Shown here in pieces: positions 16,168 to 53,800 of a stretch of 64,000 nucleotides of DNA. Under the pieces are notes generated by a model. It was not told the origin of the DNA and ran no database searches. It saw only the letters and a program-made list of their open reading frames with translations. The stretch lies in NCBI RefSeq assembly GCF_036173125.1, contig NZ_CP108054.1:6601001-6665000 (forward strand). The letters are read 5' to 3'. A program made the position numbers and the translations under genes. Position 1 is the first letter of the stretch. Each line of letters opens with the position of its first letter. This DNA comes from Streptomyces sp. NBC_00286 (GTDB taxonomy: Bacteria; Actinomycetota; Actinomycetes; Streptomycetales; Streptomycetaceae).

Positions 16168-16287
16168 TGGCTGCACCAGTTCAAACGGCTCCGCATCCGC
16201 TACGAGCGACGTGCCGATCTCCACCAGGGCCTGCTCGAGCTGGCCTGCAGCCTCATATGCCTTCGCCGCCTGCGGACCTCATTCTGA
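16168..16287 (+). pseudogene. IS5-type transposase C-terminal tail
   Basis: Thirty-nine codons from 16168 read WLHQFKRLRIRYERRAD then LHQGLLELACSLICLRRLRTSF and stop. This is the conserved C-terminal end of IS5-family transposases found in Streptomyces. It directly abuts the right end of the IS630 element, which probably landed in, or deleted, the older IS5 copy. Confidence 0.8.
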
Positions 16288-16310
16288 AACGATCAGTCAG
16301 TCGTCAGAAC

Positions 16311-16347
16311 AGCCCGAGGAAGCCTCCGATAGGAGGCGGGCCGGGCT
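16311..16347. terminator. Two-tier hairpin before the NRPS promoter region
   Basis: GCCTCC (16322-16327) and GGAGGC (16332-16337) form an inner stem with a GATA loop. AGCCCG (16311-16316) and CGGGCT (16342-16347) form an outer stem. It would insulate the NRPS operon from transcription coming from the transposons. Confidence 0.55.
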
Positions 16348-16518
16348 GCGCCGTGAACGCCATATCGGCAATCATTTTCATTGTCAGGCCCATCCGGAGA
16401 CACCTTGTGAGGCCACGCATGCGCCGCCCCGCCCTGCGGGAGCGGCTGTCCGGTCCGGGCGACCGCGAGCTGCTACGCACCTGCCCGGGCCCGGCAGAGC
16501 GACCACACTCTCAGTGGC

Positions 16519-16545
16519 GATCGGGTAGGCCCGATCGGGTATAGG
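16519..16545. promoter_or_regulatory. Inverted and direct repeat upstream of the NRPS operon
   Basis: GATCGGG (16519-16525) and CCCGATC (16530-16536) form a perfect inverted repeat around TAGG. The second half is also the start of a direct copy, GATCGGGTATAGG at 16533-16545, of GATCGGGTAGG at 16519-16529. The 14-base phasing and the position about 220 bases before the NRPS start suggest a binding site for an activator or repressor. The protein is unknown. The rest of 16348-16764 shows only GGTCC-TGATC-GGACC near 16625 and no clear -35/-10 pair. Confidence 0.4.
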
Positions 16546-16764
16546 CGTTCGGCCATGCCCTCACGGGCGACCGGGTGGGGTGCCCTTCTGCGCGCGCTAA
16601 GGAGCGTCTGAGCAGGGCTTTTCGGTCCTGATCGGACCTGGACATGATGTGCCCGCAAGGTGAGCTGTTGCTGTCGAAGTCGCGCCGTGAGCCGCGACCG
16701 AACCGTCTCCGCGGCTCCCGGCATCCGAGCGCACTTCAGCCGCGCCACTGATAGGGGTAGGAAA

Positions 16765-41840
<25,076 letters not shown>

Positions 41841-41841
<1 letters not shown>

Positions 41842-44800
41842 TGGACGGCAACTTCTCGGCCGGCACGCCCGCAGGCGACATCGAGGACGTCTATCCTCTG
41901 TCACCGCTGCAGCAGGGGCTGCTCTTCCACACGATGCTCGACCCCGAGTCCGGGATGTACTTCGAGCAGCTGCAATGGGAACTCCGCGGCGACCTGGACG
42001 CCGAGCTGCTGCGACGCGCCTGGCAGGAGGCGCTGGACCGGCACGCCGTACTGCGCACCTCGATCGTCAGCGACGAGGGCGAACCGCTCCACGTGATCCG
42101 GCAGGGCATCACCCTGCCGTTCGCGACCGACGACCTCCGAGGGGCGACCGCGCGGGAGCAGGAGCAGCGGCTGGCCGACCTGCTCGCGGCCGACCGCGCA
42201 CGCGGCTTCGACCCGCAGACCGCCCCGCTGATGCGGCTGCACTTGGTGCGCACGGGCGACGAGTCCCACGTCCTGGTGTGGAGCTTCCACCACCTCCTCC
42301 TCGACGGCTGGAGCTCCGCGACGCTTCTCGGCGAGATCTTCAGCCGCTACGGGGAGCTGAAGAGCGGCGCCACCGACGTCAGGCCCCCGGTCTCCCGCCC
42401 CTACCGGGACTATGTCGCCTGGCTTCGCGGCCGCGACCTCGCGGCGGCCGAGGAGTACTGGCGTGGAGCACTCGCCGGCTTCGACACCGCGACTCCGTTG
42501 GGCCTGGACCGCTCCCAACGTGCAGAGGACGTCGCCGAGGGCAGGGCAGGACACCGCCTTTCCATCCCCCAAGAGGTCGCCGACCGCCTGGCAGCCCTCC
42601 CGCAGAGCCACCGACTGACGGCGAACACCGTGGCTCAGGCCGCATGGGCGCTGCTGCTCACCAGGATCAGCGGTGAGCACGACGTGGTGTTCGGTGCCAC
42701 CGTCTCCGGACGTCCGGCCGAGCTGCCCGGCGTCGAGAGCATGGTGGGGCTCTTCATCAACACCCTGCCGGTACGGGTACGCATCGACGAGGACGAAAGG
42801 GTCCCGGACCTGCTGGCCCGGCTGCAGAGGGAACAGGCGGCGGCCCGGGACTTCGAGCACACGTCCCTCGATGCGATACGAGGCTGGGCCGACGTCCCCG
42901 GCGGAGAACCACTGTTCGAGTCGCTGTTCGCCTACGAGAACTACCCGCTCGGCGCCGCCCCGGACAACGAGGAGTCCATCGGGCTGGAGTTCGTCTCGAA
43001 GGGCGCCCAGGCGCACACCAACTACCCGCTCACCGCGGCGATCGTTCCGGGCAAGGGCCTGGCGCTCGACCTGTTCTACGACCGGGGCCGCTTCGAACCC
43101 GCCGCCATCACCCGGCTGGCCGACGCCTATGTACGGCTTTTGAGTCGCCTCGTGGACGTCCCGGACACCACGGTCTCCCACCTGTCGGTGCTTTCTGACG
43201 ATGAGCGTGATCGTCTGGTGGTGGGGTGGAACGACACGGCTGTGGAGGTTCGGCCGGGTCTGGTGCATGAGTGGGTGTCCGCTCAGCCCGGGGACGGGGT
43301 GGCGGTCCGTTTCGGCGATGTCACGTTGTCGTATGGGGAGTTGGTGGCGCGGGCGGACCGGTTGGCGTGGGTGTTGCGGTCGCGTGGTGTGGGTGCGGGT
43401 TCGCTGGTCGGTGTGTGTTTGCGGCGGTCGGTGGATGTGCCGGTGGTGTGGCTGGCGGTGCTGAAGGCGGGTGCGGCTTTCGTGCCGCTGGATCCGGAGT
43501 ATCCGGCCGGCCGGCTGCGCTTCATGCTGACGGACAGCGGCGCGCAGCTGCTGGTCACCCACGGCGAGTTGGTGGAGCGGCTTCCGGAGCATGACGCGGA
43601 TGTCCTGTTGGTCGACGAAGCGGACCTGGACCTTTCCGCTCCTGCCGGGCCGGTTGCCGCGGTGGAGGTGGGGTCGTCGGATGTGGCGTATGTGATTTAT
43701 ACGTCGGGTTCGACGGGGCGGCCGAAGGGTGTGCTGGTCGAGCACGGGGGTCTGGCGAACCTGATCGCTGCGGCGGGTGCCGACTTCAATCTGGGCCCGG
43801 ATGCGCGGGTGTTGCAGTTCTCCTCGCCGAGTTTCGACGGTGCGGTGTGGGAGACGTTCATGGCGCTGGCCTGGGGTGGTGCACTGTGTCTGAGCCGGCG
43901 TGGGCATGGGTTTGCCGATGATGAGCTGGTGGGTCAGGTCGTGGCGGAGGGGATCTCGCATGTGATGCTGCCGCCGTCGGTGCTGTCGGTGGTCGATGAG
44001 CTGCCGGGTGTGCGGGTGGTGATCGCGGGGGGTGAGAAGTGCTCGCCGCAGCTGGCCGCAAAGTTCCCGCAGGCTCGGTTCGTCAATGCGTACGGGCCGA
44101 CTGAGGGCACGGTGTGTGTGTCGGTGATGCCGGTGGACGGGCCGGTGACGGCGGTGAGTGTGCCGATCGGTCGTCCGTTGCCCAATACCCGGCTGTATGT
44201 GCTGGACGGGCGGATGGAACCGGTCCCGGTCGGTGTCGCCGGTGAGCTGTTCGTGGGTGGTCATGGTGTGACGCGTGGCTATCTGGGCCGGCCGGGCCTG
44301 ACCGCGCAACGCTTCGTGGCGGATCCGTTCGGCGGGGTGCCGGGGGGCCGGTTGTATCGGACCGGTGACCTGGTGCGCCGGCTGGCGGATGGGACATTGG
44401 AGTACATCGACCGCGCGGACGACCAGGTGAAACTGCGGGGTTTCCGGGTCGAGTTGGGCGAGATCGAGGCCGCCCTCACCCGCCACCCCGGTATCCGGGA
44501 CGCCGCCGTCACCGTCCGCGACGGCCGGCTCGTGGCCTATCTGATCGAGTCGGCTGGGGTGGCGGACGAGGAGTTGCGTGCGGGGTTGCAGCGGACGCTG
44601 CCCGAGCACATGGTCCCGGCGATCTATATGAGGCTCGAGGCGTTCCCCCGGACCCCGGGTGGGAAACTCGACCGCCGCGCACTCCCCGCACCCGACCTCG
44701 GGCGAGCGGCGGAATACGTCGCACCCCGTACCCCCGTCGAGCAGATGGTCGCCGACGCCTGCGCCGAGATCCTGGGCGTCGAACGCGTCGGCGTCCACGA

Positions 44801-47800
44801 CAACTTCTTCGAACTGGGCGGCGACTCCATCCTCTCCATCCGCGTCGCGGGCCGGATCCAGGCCGCTCTGGACATCGACTTCTCCGTCCGGGAGATCTTC
44901 GACCGGCCGACCGTGAGCGGTCTCGCGGAAGCCGTCGAAACCGCGCTCCGCGAGCGGCAGGGGACCCGTCTGCCCAGGATCCGGCCCAGGAGCACGGCCG
45001 ACGAGAGCATCCCTCTCTCCTTCGGACAGCAGCGCCTCTGGTTCTTCGACCAGTTGGCACCCGGCCAGTCCGCGTACAACTCGGCCTTCGCGGTACGGCT
45101 GGCCGGCCCCCTGGACACGTCGGCGCTGCGCGCGGCGCTCGAGGGAGTCGTCGCGCGCCACGAAGCCTTGAGGACGACCTTCACCGCCGTTGAGGGCGCC
45201 CCCGAACAGGTGATCACCCCTGTCGGCGCCGTTGCCCTCACCGAACACGACCTCGAGGCCGTCACGGCCCACGACCAGGACACGTGCCTGCGCGCCCTGG
45301 TGCGAAACGAGGTGAACCGTCCGTTCGATCTGGCCGCGGGGCCGTTGTTCCGTGCGCTGGTGGTGCGGGTCGGGGTTGATGATCACGTGCTGGTGCTGAG
45401 CATGCACCATGCGGTGTCCGACGGCTGGTCGCTGGGTGTGCTGAGTGATGAGCTGTCGGCTCTCTACTCGGCCGGTGTGTCGGGGGAGCCGGTGTCGTTG
45501 CCGGAGCTGCCGGTGCAGTATGCCGACTTCGCGGTGTGGCAGCGGGACTGGCTGTCGGGTGAGGTGCTGGACGGTCAGCTGGCGGTGTGGCGTGAGCGTC
45601 TGGCGGGCATTCCCGAGGTGCTGGAGCTGCCGGTCGACCGGCCCCGCCCCGCCGTGCAGAGCCTCGACGGCGCCACAGTAGAGGTCCGCGTCCCGGCCGA
45701 TCTGACCCGTGTGCTTCGGGACATCGGCCGGGACGAGAATGCCACCCTGTTCATGACGCTGCTGAGTGCGTTCGCGGTGCTGCTGTCGCGGTTCAGCGGC
45801 CAGTCCGACGTGGTCGTGGGAACCCCGGTGGCCGGCCGGGGCGCGGCCGAACTGGACGGTCTCGTCGGGTTCTTCGTCAACACGCTGGCCCTGCGGTGCG
45901 ATGTGAGCGGGGACCCGGAGTTCGGCGAACTGCTGGAGCGGGTTCGTGAGGTGGCGCTGGAGGCGTACGCCCACCAGGACCTGCCGTTCGAGCGGTTGGT
46001 CGACGAACTGGCTCCGGACCGGAGCCTGAGCCACAGCCCGCTGTTCCAGGTCATGTTCTCGCTGCAGAACGCGCACGGCGGACAGCTCGAGCTCCCCGGC
46101 ATCGAGGTGGCCTCCTACGAAGTACCCCTCACGACAACCAACTTCGACCTGTCGCTGCACTTGGCGGAGGACACCGACGGCCTGGTCGGCGTCTTCGAGT
46201 ACAGCACTGCCCTGTTCGACGCGGGCACCGTCACCCGTCTCGCCGACGCCTACGTCCGCCTCTTGGACCAGATCGCGGCCACCGTCGGCGAAGTGTCCGT
46301 GTCGAGCCTGTCGGTGCTGGCCGAGGGTGAGCGGGAGCGGCTGCTGTCGGAGTGGAATGCGACGGCTGTCGACCTGCCGGGCCGGCCCGTGCACGAGCTG
46401 GTGGCGGAGCAGGCGCGGTTGCGCCCGGACGCGGTGGCGGTGGAGTTCGGTGAGGCGTCTGTCTCGTATGCCGAGTTGGACGCTCGTGCGAATCAGATCG
46501 CGCATGCGCTGATCGCCGCAGGGGTCAAGCCGGGTTCGCTGGTGGGCGTGTGCCTGGACCGTGGCATCGAGGTGCCCGCAGCAGTGCTGGGTGTGCTGAA
46601 GGCCGGCTCGGGATACGTGCCGCTGGACCCCGACTACCCCGCCGACCGTCTCGAGTTCATGCTGGCCGACGCCGATGTGCGGCTGGTGGTCACGCAGGCG
46701 GCGTACCGGGACCGGTTCACCGAGGTGGTGCTGCTGGACGACATCTCCGGCTCCACTGCCGATCCGGCGGTCGCGGTGGCCCCGGACGACATCGCGTACG
46801 TGATGTTCACGTCGGGTTCGACGGGCAGGCCGAAGGGTGTGGTGGTCGAGCACCGGTCGGTGGTGCGGCTGGTGTGGGGTCAGACCTACGCCGGGTTCGG
46901 TCCGGACAGTACGCAAATGCTGCTGGCGCCCTTGGCGTTCGACGTTTCGACGTTCGAACTGTGGGGTGCGCTGATCCACGGCGGCCAGCTGGTGGTCGCC
47001 CCGCCCGGTGTGGTGGGCGTGTCCGAACTCGCGGGCCTGATCTCCGGTCACGGGGTGCGGAACCTGTGGCTCACCGCTTCTCTGTTCAACGCCGTCGTGG
47101 ACGAGGACCCTTCGGTGCTGACCGGCCTTGAACGTATCCTGGTCGGCGGTGAGGCGCTGTCCGTCCGCCATGTGCGGGCGGCACAGCAGGCGGTACCGGG
47201 TCTGCAGGTGGTCAACGGCTACGGCCCGACCGAGACGACCACCTTCGCCTGCACCTACGCCATCCCCCCGCTGACGGAGGGAACGCACTCCGTACCGATC
47301 GGCCGGCCGATCGGCAACACAACCGTGTTCGTGCTGGACGGGCGGATGGAGCCGGTCCCGGTGGGCGTCGCGGGGGAGTTGTTCATCGGCGGCCCGGGCG
47401 TGGCGCGGGGCTACCTGAACCGTCCGGAACTGACTGCCGAACGGTTCCTGACCAGCCCCTTCGGTGACGGACGGCTGTACCGGACCGGCGACGTGGTGCG
47501 GTGGACCGCCGAGGGTCTGCTGGAGTTCGTCGGCCGTGTCGACGACCAGGTGAAGCTGCGTGGCTTCCGGATCGAGCCGGCCGAGGTCGAGGCGGCCGTG
47601 GCCGAACACCCCGTGGTCCGTGACGCGGTGGTGATGGTCCACGACCAGCGACTTGTCGCCTACGTCACCCTCGCAGAAGGGCGGACGATCCGGCCGGAGG
47701 AGCTGCGGGAGTTCACAGCCCGTACTTTGCCGGAGTACATGATCCCGGCCGTCGTCATCGTCCTGGAGAAGCTCCCGCTCACCCCGACCGGCAAACTCGA

Positions 47801-50800
47801 CCGCCGCGCCCTCCCCGCCCCCGAGGCCGTCCACGCCGACTACGTGGCCCCCCGGACCGAAACCGAGGCGATCCTGGCCGAGGTGTGGGCCGATGTCCTC
47901 GGCACCGACCGGGTCGGCGTCCACGACAACTTCTTCGAGTTGGGCGGCGACTCCATCCTGTCCATCCAGGTGGTCGCCCGGGCCCGCGCCAAGGGCGTGG
48001 GACTTACGCCGAAGCTGGTCTTCGAACACCAGACGGTGGCGCAGCTGGCCGCCTTCGCCGGAGTCGGCACGGTCGAGGCCGAGCAGGGCATCGTCACCGG
48101 TGAGGCGCCCCTCACGCCGATCCAGTCGTGGTTCCACGGCCTGGGCCTGCCGGAGCGGAACCACTTCAACCAGTCGGTCCTGCTCAATGTGACCGGTGTC
48201 GACCGGCAGGCGCTGGACGCCGCTGTCCGGACCCTGCTCACCCACCACGACGCGCTGCGTCTGCGCTCGGACGGCACCCGTCAGTGGTTCGCCGAACCCG
48301 ACGGCCAAGGACTGGAGGACGCCGACGGCCGCACCGCGGACGACATCCAGGCGAGCCTGGACCTGGTCGACGGCCCGGTCGCCCGGTTCGTCCTCCTCTC
48401 CGAGAACCGGCTGCTGATCACCGTCCACCACATGGCCGTCGACGGAGTCTCCTGGCGGATCCTTCTCGAAGACCTGGCCACCGCCTACGAAGGTGCGCCC
48501 CTCGCGGCGAAGACCACCTCGTTCAAGGAGTGGGCACAGCGTCTCCAGCACGCTGCCGACGAGAGCGAGATCCCGTACTGGAGTGACGTCCCGTCTCCCG
48601 AACTCCCCGTTGACCACTCGGACGGCGACAACACGGTCGCGTCGAGCGAGACGATCACGTTCGAGCTGGACGAGGCCGAGACCCGGGCGCTGCTCACCCA
48701 GGTGCCGGCGGCGTACCGGACGCAGATCAACGACGTTCTGCTGACCGCACTCGCGCAGACCCTGGCCGGCTGGACCGGTCGGGACACCGTCTCCGTCGCG
48801 CTGGAGGGCCACGGCCGCGAGGAGTTGTTCGACGACGTCGACGTCTCCCGCACGGTGGGCTGGTTCACCTCCCTGTTCCCCGTCGCGCTCACCCCGGGCG
48901 CCGATGGCCCTGGTGCGTCGCTGAAGGCGGTCAAGGAGCAGCTCCGCGCCGTGCCCCGCCGCGGTGTCGGGTACGGCCTGACCCACGACCTGACCGCGCT
49001 GCCCGCCGGGCTGTCCTTCAACTACCTCGGACAACTGGACTCCCTCTCCTCCGACCAGGGCCTGTTCCGTGTGGTCGACGAGCCGATGGGCGCGGTCGCG
49101 GGCGCCGGCGGACGGCGCCCGCACCTGATCGATGTCACGGGTGCGGTGGCCGGCGGGCGGCTGGGCCTGTCCTGGACCTATTCGGCCGGCCTTCACGACC
49201 GCGCGACGATCACGGGGCTGGCCGAGGACTTCGCGGCCAGGCTCCGGACGCTGATCGAGCACTGCCTGACCCCGGACGCCGGCGGACTGACGCCGTCCGA
49301 CGTGCCGCTGGCCGGCCTCGACCAGCAGGCCCTGAACGCGCTGGCCGCGGACTCGGTCGAGGACGTCTACCCCCTGTCGCCGCTCCAGCAGGGCATCCTC
49401 TTCCACGGCATGCTCGACGACGGCGCGGGCGTCTACTTCCAGCGCGTCCGGTGGTCGCTCGAGGGCGAGCTGGACGTGGACCGGATGAAGGCGGCCTGGC
49501 AGGCGACCGTGGACCGGCACGCCATGCTGCGCACGTCCGTCCGGCTCCGGGACACGGGAGAGCCGCTGCAACTGGTGCACCGGAGCGTACGGCTGCCCTT
49601 CGGCCACGAGGACCTCAGCGGTCTCGACCCGCGCGGCCGGGAACGCGCGATCGAGAGGTTCATGGAGGAGGACCGCCGCCGCGGCTTCGACCTCGCTCAG
49701 GCCCCGCTGACACGGGTGCACCTGGTGCGTACGGCGCCGTCGGAGCACCAGCTCATCTGGAGCTTCCACCATCTGCTGCTGGACGGCTGGAGCACCGCGA
49801 CCCTGCTCGGCGAAGTGCTGGCACGCTACCTCGACCCGGCATGGGAGCCGACCCACCGGGTCCGGCCCTACGGCGACTTCATCTCCTGGCTGCACGACCG
49901 CGACGCGGACGCCGCCGAGGACTACTGGCGCACCCAGCTCGACGGCTGGGACGAGGCCACGCCGTTGGGCGTCGACCGCACCGTTCGCGGGGACGAGCCG
50001 GAGGGCGAGCCGGGCAGCCTGCGTTTCGAACTGCCCGCCGAGGTCACCGAGCGGCTCCGGCAGTTCGCGCGTGAACGCCACCTGACCCTGAACACGCTCA
50101 GCCAGGCGGCCTGGGGCCTGCTGCTCGCCCGCTACGGCGACCGTGACGACGTGGTGTTCGGCACGACCGTCTCCGGCAGGCCCCCCACGCTGCCCGGCGT
50201 CGAGAACATGGTGGGTCTGTTCATCAACACCCTCCCCGTCCGGATGCGCATCGACGGAGAACAGCGCGTCGAGGACTGGCTGGCGGAGGTCCAGCGGGCG
50301 CAGGCCGAGATGCGCCAGTACGAGCACACGCCGCTGGCGCAGGTACGGCGCTGGAGCGGGGTCGGCCCCGACGAGTCGCTGTTCGAATCGCTGCTGGTGT
50401 TCGAGAACTACCCGGTGGACACCGTGCCCGGAGCCGGCGGCGACGAGGACCGGCTGACCATCCGGCCCATCGAGGTGCGCGAACACACCAACTACCCGCT
50501 GTCCATGGCGGTGATGGCGGACACCGTCCTCACCGGCGACATCTCCTACGACCGCCGGCGCTTCGACGCCGCCGCGATCCGCCGCCTGGCCGGTCACTAC
50601 CGGGTGCTGCTCGAGGCGATCGCCGCCGCGCCGCGAGCCCGTCTCGACGAGCTCACCCCGGTGACGGTGGGAGAACGCACCAATCTGCTGGAGACCCTCA
50701 ACGCGGGCACGGGGGCGCGGCCTCCGGCGTACCCCGTCCACGAGTGGTTCGCCGAGCAGGCGGAGCTGCGTCCCGACGCCGTCGCGATCAGCTACGAAGG

Positions 50801-53800
50801 CGAGGAACTGACCTACCGGGAGCTCGACGGATGGGCCGACCGCGTCGCGCGCCGTCTTCTCGGCACGGGGCAGGTGCACGAGGAGACGCCGGTCGCGGTG
50901 TGCATGGAACGCTCGCCCGCCTGGGTCGCTGCGCTGCTCGGCGTGTTCCGGGCCGGTGCCGCGTACGTCCCGCTGGATCCCGCCTACCCGACGCAGCGCC
51001 TCGAGCTGATCCTGAGTGACACCCGGGCGCCGCTCGTGATCACCGAGGACGGCGCGGACCTGCCGGTGGGCCACGGCGCCTCCCTCGTCACCGTGGACGA
51101 CCTGCGCGACGGCGCGGACGATCTGCCCGGTGGACCCCTGCCCGACGTACCGGCCGGGCGGCTCGCCTACATCGTGTACACCTCCGGCTCGACCGGCCTG
51201 CCCAAGGGCGTGCTGGTCCAGCACGGCGGTCTGACCAACCTCATCGCCGCCGACATCGACGAGTTCGGCATCGGCTCCGGCAGCGTGGTGCTCGGCTTCG
51301 CGCCGCTCAGCTTCGACCTGTCCGTCCAGGAAGCGCTGATGACGCTGTGCGCGGGCGGCCGGCTGGTGCTCGCCCCGTCCGAGCGGCTGCTGCCCGACCA
51401 GGGGCTGGCCGGGCTGCTGCGTGAGCAGCGGGTGACGGTTCTGCAGATGCCCCCGCAGGCCTGGTCCGGCCTGGACCCGGAGGACGTGCCCGACCTCAAG
51501 GTCGCCCTCACCGGGTCGGACCGGGTGCCGGCCGATCTCGTGGCCGCCTGGGCGAACGAGGGCCGCCGGGTGCTCAACGTCTACGGATCGACCGAGGCGA
51601 CCGCCGACAGCACCGTGCACCGGTGCGATCCGGCCGATTCCGGGACGCCGCCCGTCGGCCGTCCCATCGCGGGAACCGCCATCTACCTGCTGGACAGCAG
51701 ACTCGAACCCGTCCCGTTCGGCGCCGCGGGGGAGATCTGCATCGGCGGTGTCGGTGTCGCCCGCGGCTATCTGAGCCGGCCGGGCCTCACCGCGGAGCGG
51801 TTCGTCGCCGACCCGTTCACCCCCGATGCCGGCGCCCGGATGTACCGGACCGGAGACCAGGGCCGGTGGCGCGCGGACGGCTCCCTGGAGTTCCTCGGCC
51901 GCGTCGACCAGCAGGTCAAGGTACGCGGCTTCCGGGTCGAGCCCGGTGAGGTCGAGGCCTGCCTCGGCGCGCACCCCACCGTCCGGGAGGTGTTCGTCGG
52001 CACCCACGAGCGGCGTCTGACCGCCTGGATTGTCCCCGCGGCCGGCCACGAAGGACTCGACGCCTCGGCGCTGCGGGCCCATGCCGCCGCCGCCATGCCG
52101 CCGTACATGGTGCCCTCCCACTTCGTCCCGGTCGTCGAGCTTCCGCTCACCCGCAGCGGAAAGATCGACCGCAGGGCGCTGCCCATGCCCGACGGAGCCC
52201 GTCCCACCCTCGGCGTGGCCTACGTGGCACCGAGGACTCCCGCCGAGCGGGCCGTCGCGGCCGTCTGGGGCGAGGTCCTCGGCATCAACGACGTGGGAGC
52301 ACACGACAACTTCCTCGAACTGGGCGGCGACTCGATCCTGTCCATCCAGGTCGTCACCCGCCTCCGCACCGCACTCGGCGTCGATCTCGCGCTCCGCGAC
52401 GTCTTCGACGCCCGTGACCTCGCCGACCTGGCTGAGCGGCTGAGCGGCGGCGGCACGAGCGGCGCGCGGCCCGCCCTGACCAGGCGGCCGGACGGCACCG
52501 GTGTGCTGTCCTTCGGGCAGCAGCGGCTGTGGTTCATCGACCAGCTGGAGCCGGGCAACTCCGCCTACAACAGCGTCTCGGCGATGCGCCTGCGGGGGCC
52601 GCTCGACGTCCCCGCCCTCCGCACGGCACTGGAGACGCTCGCGGAACGCCACGAGGTGCTGCGCTCCTCGTTCCCGGCCGTCGACGGCGTCCCCACGCTG
52701 TCGATCGCTCCCGGCCTGCCCGGACTGCTCACCCAGCGCGACGCCGGCGCCGACTGGCGCGAGGTGGTGGCCGAGGAGGCCGCCCGTCCGTTCGATCTGG
52801 CCGCGGGGCCGTTGTTCCGTGCGCTGGTGGTGCGGGTCGGGGTTGATGATCACGTGCTGGTGCTGAGCATGCACCATGCGGTGTCCGACGGCTGGTCGCT
52901 GGGTGTGCTGAGTGATGAGCTGTCGGCTCTCTACTCGGCCGGTGTGTCGGGGGAGCCGGTGTCGTTGCCGGAGCTGCCGGTGCAGTATGCCGACTTCGCG
53001 GTGTGGCAGCGGGACTGGCTGTCGGGTGAGGTGCTGGACGGTCAGCTGGCGGTGTGGCGTGAGCGTCTGGCGGGCATTCCCGAGGTGCTGGAGCTGCCGG
53101 TCGACCGGCCCCGCCCCGCCGTGCAGAGCCTCGACGGCGCCGCCTTCACCTTCACCGTCCCGGACCACGTGACCGACGCCGTCCGCGGAATCGGACGCGA
53201 GCACGACGCCACCCTGTTCATGACGTTGCTGAGTGCGTTCGCGGTGCTGCTGTCGCGGTTCAGCGGTCAGTCCGACGTGGTGGTGGGAACCCCGGTGGCC
53301 GGCCGGGACGCGGCCGAACTCGAGGGCCTGGTCGGCTTCTTCGTCAACACGCTCGTGCTGCGGTGCGATGTGACCGGGGACCCGGAGTTCGGGGAACTGC
53401 TCGAGCGGGTGCGTGAGGTGGCGCTGGAGGCGTACGCCCACCAGGACCTGCCGTTCGAGCGGTTGGTGGACGAGCTGGCTCCGGACCGGAGCCTGAGCCA
53501 CAGCCCGCTGTTCCAGGTCATGTTCTCCCAGCAGAACGTCCCCGGCGGCGACCCCGTACTGCCCGGCCTCGCACTCGAACCGGTGGAACTGCCGGTCAGC
53601 ACCACCAACTTCGACCTCGGCCTGCACGTCGTCGACACCGGCGAGCGGCTGGACGCGGTCATCGAGTACAGCACCGCCCTCTTCGACGAGAGCACCGTCC
53701 GCCGCATCGCCGACGGCTACACGCATCTGCTCGCGCAGCTCGCCGAAACCGCGAACCGGCCCGTCTCCAGCCTGTCCGTGATGAGCGCCGGCGAACGACG

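Noticed and set aside
16660..16764. N-terminal extension of NRPS1 starting at ATG 16660
   Set aside because: The 35 residues (Cys- and Arg-rich) are unlike NRPS starts, and a better ribosome site precedes TTG 16765.
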